A model generated the notes under the pieces. It did no database searches and was not told the origin of the DNA. It saw only the letters and a program-made list of their open reading frames with translations. Made by a program: the position numbers and the translations under genes. Positions 7,271-9,465 of a stretch of DNA of 9,465 bases are shown one piece after another (the first letter of the stretch is position 1; each line of letters opens with the position of its first letter). This DNA comes from Candidatus Zixiibacteriota bacterium. Lineage in GTDB: Bacteria > Zixibacteria > MSB-5A5 > UBA10806. The stretch lies in NCBI GenBank assembly GCA_003520965.1, contig DOTU01000141.1, positions 5,965 to 15,429 of the forward strand, in the 5' to 3' direction.

Positions 7271-8161
7271 GTGAATAAAGCGCAGGCAAGTTCGATGTTT
7301 CGAAAATTATTAATCTGTACGGTGGCTATATTCGCCTTAAATGCAACGGCACTTTGCCAGGTTAATGGCGTTGATGATACCACAGCAAATGCTGATATTC
7401 TATCAACGCTTGCTAAGGTAAGGGCGCTTATAGCGGACACTAAATATGATTCCGCTCTGGGAATATTAGAAGGATACCTTCAGAATAACAGCGAGGATAA
7501 CGAGGCCTGGTATTTGAAAGGCTTTATCTACGATCAAAAGGAAAATCTAGCGCTGGCATCGGAGTATTATCACAAATCGATTGCTTTAGATTCTACTTAC
7601 TGGGGACCGTGGCACGAATTAGCTTACCTATTCGATATCTTTGCACAATATGACAGCATGAATATTTATATGCGTAAAGCTCTTGAAACCAGCGACAATC
7701 CGGGCAGTATCTACTATGATTATGGCTATTCATTCGATATGCTCGATCAGGCTGATTCGGCTCTTATCTATTATCATAAAGCGCTAGATGTTGACTCGCT
7801 CGATGATGAGGCTTATCTGAATATCGGCGCGATCTGGGGTTTGAGAGATAATCTTGATTCGGCTAAGGTATACACGTCGAAGGCGCTGGCGATAAATCCT
7901 AGCGTGCCGAGAGCTTGCTACAATTATGCGGCAATTTTGGGAGCTGAAGGCAATTATCAGTCGGCTGTAGATTATTACCAGAAGGCCATGGCGCTCGATA
8001 CAACCATGATTGAGGTTAAGCTTCGTTTGGGCGAGCTATATGAAGCTTTAGGCGATTCAACCATGGCTAGGATTTATTTCCAGGAGTTCGTCGACTCCGC
8101 TCCAATGATTTATACAGATGATATTAACCGGACAAAAGCCAAACTGGAAAAGTATAAATAG
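7271..8161 (+). CDS. secreted tetratricopeptide-repeat protein
   Basis: A 296-residue protein of unknown specific role, counted from GTG 7271; ATG 7295 is an alternative start. The N-terminus looks like a Sec signal peptide: a basic start with FRK, a hydrophobic core LLICTVAIFALNA, then ATA and LCQ. Cleavage is likely near ATA or after ALC. The cysteine does not fit a good lipobox, because Leu precedes it. The rest is about seven tandem TPR units of 34 residues, with recurring YYHKALDVDS, YTSKALAINP and YYQKAMALDT ends, so it should be an exported protein-binding scaffold in the periplasm or on a membrane surface. Its start lies two bases after the cysS stop, so the two are probably cotranscribed. 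No catalytic domain is visible. Confidence 0.88.
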   Translation: MNKAQASSMFRKLLICTVAIFALNATALCQVNGVDDTTANADILSTLAKVRALIADTKYDSALGILEGYLQNNSEDNEAWYLKGFIYDQKENLALASEYYHKSIALDSTYWGPWHELAYLFDIFAQYDSMNIYMRKALETSDNPGSIYYDYGYSFDMLDQADSALIYYHKALDVDSLDDEAYLNIGAIWGLRDNLDSAKVYTSKALAINPSVPRACYNYAAILGAEGNYQSAVDYYQKAMALDTTMIEVKLRLGELYEALGDSTMARIYFQEFVDSAPMIYTDDINRTKAKLEKYK

Positions 8162-8201
8162 CATCTCGGGGCCTCAGGTCGATACGACACGAAGCGAGAT
8201 G
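8162..8201. repeat. nested stem-loop after the TPR gene
   Basis: CATCTCG (8162-8168) can pair with CGAGATG (8195-8201). Inside lies GTCG-ATA-CGAC (8178-8188). It directly follows the TPR stop codon. The bases after it (CACTTCCTTTCC) are pyrimidine-rich but not a T-run. It could mark the 3' end of the message or be part of the repeat-rich gap; the evidence is modest. Confidence 0.35.
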
Positions 8202-8245
8202 TCACTTCCTTTCCATCCTAAGGCATAAAAGCTGTCAGAACCACA

Positions 8246-8294
8246 GTCATTGCGAGGAGTCCCGCTCTTAGCGGGACGACGAAGCAATCCCCAT
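8246..8294 (+). repeat. dispersed repeat, copy A (CATTGCGAG...GAAGCAATCCCCAT)
   Basis: GTCATTGCGAG opens the copy. An inner hairpin follows, GTCCCGCT (8259-8266), CTT loop and AGCGGGAC (8270-8277), and then GAAGCAATCCCCAT (8281-8294). This pattern is familiar as an intergenic repeat in many bacterial genomes. It is an inverted copy of the element at 8338-8389. Confidence 0.75.
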
Positions 8295-8337
8295 CCCTTA
8301 AGCAGGCTTATCAAACCTAAAATGTGACGCTTTATGC

Positions 8338-8389
8338 ATGGGGATTGCTTCGCTTGTCCCGATAAAATCGGGACTTCGCTCGCAATGAC
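8338..8389 (-). repeat. dispersed repeat, copy B, inverted relative to copy A
   Basis: ATGGGGATTGCTTCG (8338-8352) is the exact reverse complement of 8280-8294, and CTCGCAATGAC (8379-8389) is that of 8246-8256. The inner hairpin is GTCCCGAT (8356-8363), AAA loop and ATCGGGAC (8367-8374). Compared with copy A, one stem pair has changed on both sides, from C-G to A-T. The pair of copies could fold as one long cruciform over 8246-8389 with a roughly 43-base central loop. Confidence 0.75.
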
Positions 8390-8406
8390 GTGCTCTATAA
8401 AATTGA

Positions 8407-8437
8407 TTGACCAATTTCCAAATCAAATGTATATCAT
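8407..8437 (+). promoter_or_regulatory. possible sigma-70-like promoter for the phosphatidyltransferase gene
   Basis: TTGACC at 8407-8412 matches five of six -35 bases. TATCAT at 8432-8437 matches five of six -10 bases with a 19-base spacer; TATATC at 8430-8435 with a 17-base spacer is the alternative. The site lies between the repeat pair and the ATG at 8469, where a new transcription unit would be expected. AT-rich sequence makes chance matches likely. Confidence 0.3.
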
Positions 8438-8468
8438 TTATGATGAGACATATAGTAACGGTTTTTTA

Positions 8469-9116
8469 ATGCATGCTAATATTATTACCCTGGGGCGAAT
8501 TGCTCTTTCATTCGTGACCTTATGGATGTTCACGCAGGGTTTCGATTTCAAGGCGGCGGCCACATGCCTGACTATCATTGTCATCTACCTTGATTCGCTC
8601 GACGGATATGTGGCGCGGAAGCTCGGCACGGCCTCGGATTTCGGGGCGCTGTTCGATATCGCCGGAGATCGCATAGTCGAAAATACCTATTGGATCTTTT
8701 TCGCCTGGCTTGGGCTGTTCAGTTTCTGGGTACCGATTATCGTAGTGGCTCGTGGTTTCCTGACCGATTTAACCCGCAGTGTCGCTTTTGCCAAAGGCCA
8801 GATGCCGTTCGGCACAAGAACGCACCTGCGCTCACGAATTGCTCGATTCTTATGCGCCAGCCGATTTTCGCGGGCAGTGTATGGGGTTACTAAGGCAATC
8901 GTCTTTGTTTGGCTGGGACTTTATCTCTGCCTGAACGCGGGAATTGAAAAATACAATCTGAATCTCCCCAAATTTTATAGCAAAGCGGCTTTGGATATCG
9001 GAATGGTTTTGGTGTATATTACGGTTGTAATGTGTGTTTTGAGAGGAATACCGGTGCTCTGGGAATCGAGGCATCTACTTTTATCTAAAGAATATCCGAC
9101 TAAGGCGGGATTTTGA
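8469..9116 (+). CDS. CDP-alcohol phosphatidyltransferase family membrane enzyme
   Basis: It transfers a phosphatidyl group from a CDP-linked lipid to an alcohol such as glycerol 3-phosphate or inositol phosphate, in the membrane. The complete family signature is at residues 42-67: D42-x2-D45-G46-x2-A49-R50-x8-G59-x3-D63-x3-D67, within LDSLDGYVARKLGTASDFGA and the residues after it. Hydrophobic helices lie around 4-22, 30-42, 74-97, 140-155 and 176-192. I chose ATG 8469 because MHANIITLGRIAL resembles the usual start before helix 1; the open frame reaches back to 8334, but that part is repeat sequence. No strong ribosome binding site is seen. At 215 residues it fits PgsA-like or inositol-phosphate-type synthases. 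The acceptor cannot be fixed from sequence; the overlapping phosphatase gene favours a phosphorylated product. Confidence 0.9.
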   Translation: MHANIITLGRIALSFVTLWMFTQGFDFKAAATCLTIIVIYLDSLDGYVARKLGTASDFGALFDIAGDRIVENTYWIFFAWLGLFSFWVPIIVVARGFLTDLTRSVAFAKGQMPFGTRTHLRSRIARFLCASRFSRAVYGVTKAIVFVWLGLYLCLNAGIEKYNLNLPKFYSKAALDIGMVLVYITVVMCVLRGIPVLWESRHLLLSKEYPTKAGF

Positions 9117-9465
9117 TAATCTTCGATATCGATGGCACGGTTCTTCCGGGCACGTCTTGCGAGCGGATGTTTGTGCCGTATCTTATGCATCGCGGAATCT
9201 TAAGTCCCATGAGCTTCATAAATTTTTGTTTCAGAGGCTTGATGCTGCTTCCCAAAGGCCTGACATACCCCATAAAGGCCAATAAGGGATATCTGCGGGG
9301 CTTTTCGACCGAGCATATCTCGGCTTTCGCAAAAGAGTTTTTCGAATTAGAGGTTGTGCCTCATATATCAAAAGCCGCTATCGAGAGGATTAACGATCAT
9401 AAACGTCGGGGGGAGAGGGTTGTCGTTTTCTCCGGGATGCCCGATTTCCTGTTAGCTAATTTTGC
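9113..9465 (+). CDS. HAD subfamily IB phosphatase, 3' end beyond the window
   Basis: This partial frame gives about 117 residues, open to the window edge. It begins MIIFDIDGTVLPGTS with motif I Asp-x-Asp-Gly-Thr at residues 5-9, has a cap region rich in aromatic and basic residues (FCFRGLMLLPKGLTYPIK), and reaches motif II at VVVFSGMPDFLL (Ser near 108). The layout resembles phosphoserine-phosphatase-like HAD-IB proteins, which include the phosphatidylglycerophosphatase PgpC. The TTG start at 9113 overlaps the preceding stop (TTGA), with AAGG and CGGGA just upstream. Coupling to a CDP-alcohol phosphatidyltransferase suggests that it removes a phosphate from that enzyme's lipid product, or from a related headgroup precursor. 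Motifs III and IV lie outside the window, so activity cannot be checked. Confidence 0.85.
   Translation, partial: MIIFDIDGTVLPGTSCERMFVPYLMHRGILSPMSFINFCFRGLMLLPKGLTYPIKANKGYLRGFSTEHISAFAKEFFELEVVPHISKAAIERINDHKRRGERVVVFSGMPDFLLANF

Larger units (their letters stand above)
8162..8468. other. 307-base gap without a gene
   Basis: No credible coding frame was found here. The gap holds the stem-loop at 8162-8201, the two inverted repeat copies at 8246-8294 and 8338-8389, and the possible promoter at 8407-8437. Two smaller inverted matches are also visible: GCATAAAAGC (8223-8232) against GCTTTATGC (8329-8337), and TAAGC-AG-GCTTA at 8299-8310. The apparent boundary between the cysS/TPR unit and the lipid-gene unit falls here. 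Confidence 0.7.

Noticed and set aside
8246..8389. A complete MITE-like transposon or a CRISPR array
   Set aside because: The terminal arms are inverted, but no target-site duplication is visible (flanks ccaca and gtgct). There are only two units and they are inverted, not direct repeats with spacers.
8334..8468. An upstream extension of the CDP-alcohol phosphatidyltransferase frame
   Set aside because: The first part translates dispersed repeat copy B, and the remainder has no family resemblance. The ATG at 8469 gives the expected N-terminus.

Overview
The window reads as a bacterial chromosome segment of mid GC content (roughly 47-50% by eye). Every convincing gene lies on the + strand. 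The proteins are ordinary bacterial housekeeping types: MEP-pathway IspD and IspF, a Ddl ligase, QueA and a bacterial CysRS. TTG starts recur, and stop/start overlaps of the ATGA or TTGA type join many genes. The intergenic spaces hold hairpin-type dispersed repeats, including the CATTGCGAG...GAAGCAATCC kind seen in many environmental genomes. This would fit an uncultured environmental lineage, perhaps of the FCB/Zixibacteria sort. That placement is an impression and not a demonstration.

Layout. Bases 1-152 are a leader with a perfect 9-bp hairpin and perhaps the last codons of an upstream reading frame. From 153 to about 4722 there is a very tight cluster: queA (tRNA queuosine modification), ispD and ispF (isoprenoid precursor synthesis), a DedA-family membrane protein, ddl (D-Ala-D-Ala ligase) and a HAD-like hydrolase. 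Adjacent genes overlap by 4 to about 40 bases, so one translationally coupled message is likely. A 14-base gap then leads to an M42 metallo-aminopeptidase (4737-5804). A hairpin repeat follows (5813-5845), then cysS (5871-7268) and a secreted TPR-repeat protein (7271-8161) that starts 2 bases after cysS.

The 307-base gap 8162-8468 has no gene. It carries two inverted copies of a dispersed repeat whose inner stems differ by a compensatory base-pair change, and a possible promoter. After it comes a CDP-alcohol phosphatidyltransferase (8469-9116). This overlaps by 4 bases a HAD subfamily IB phosphatase that runs off the window end (9113-9465). Together these look like a synthase-plus-phosphatase pair for phospholipid headgroups.

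Functional theme: the first cluster can be read as supply lines for the cell envelope. IspD and IspF make isoprenoid precursors, which lead to undecaprenyl phosphate. DedA proteins include undecaprenyl-phosphate recycling transporters. Ddl makes the D-Ala-D-Ala end of the peptidoglycan precursor carried on that lipid. Nothing here is clearly a new defence or mobile system. The most unusual items are a CysRS with KMARR in place of KMSKS, a HAD protein missing the second motif-I aspartate, and the covarying inverted repeats.
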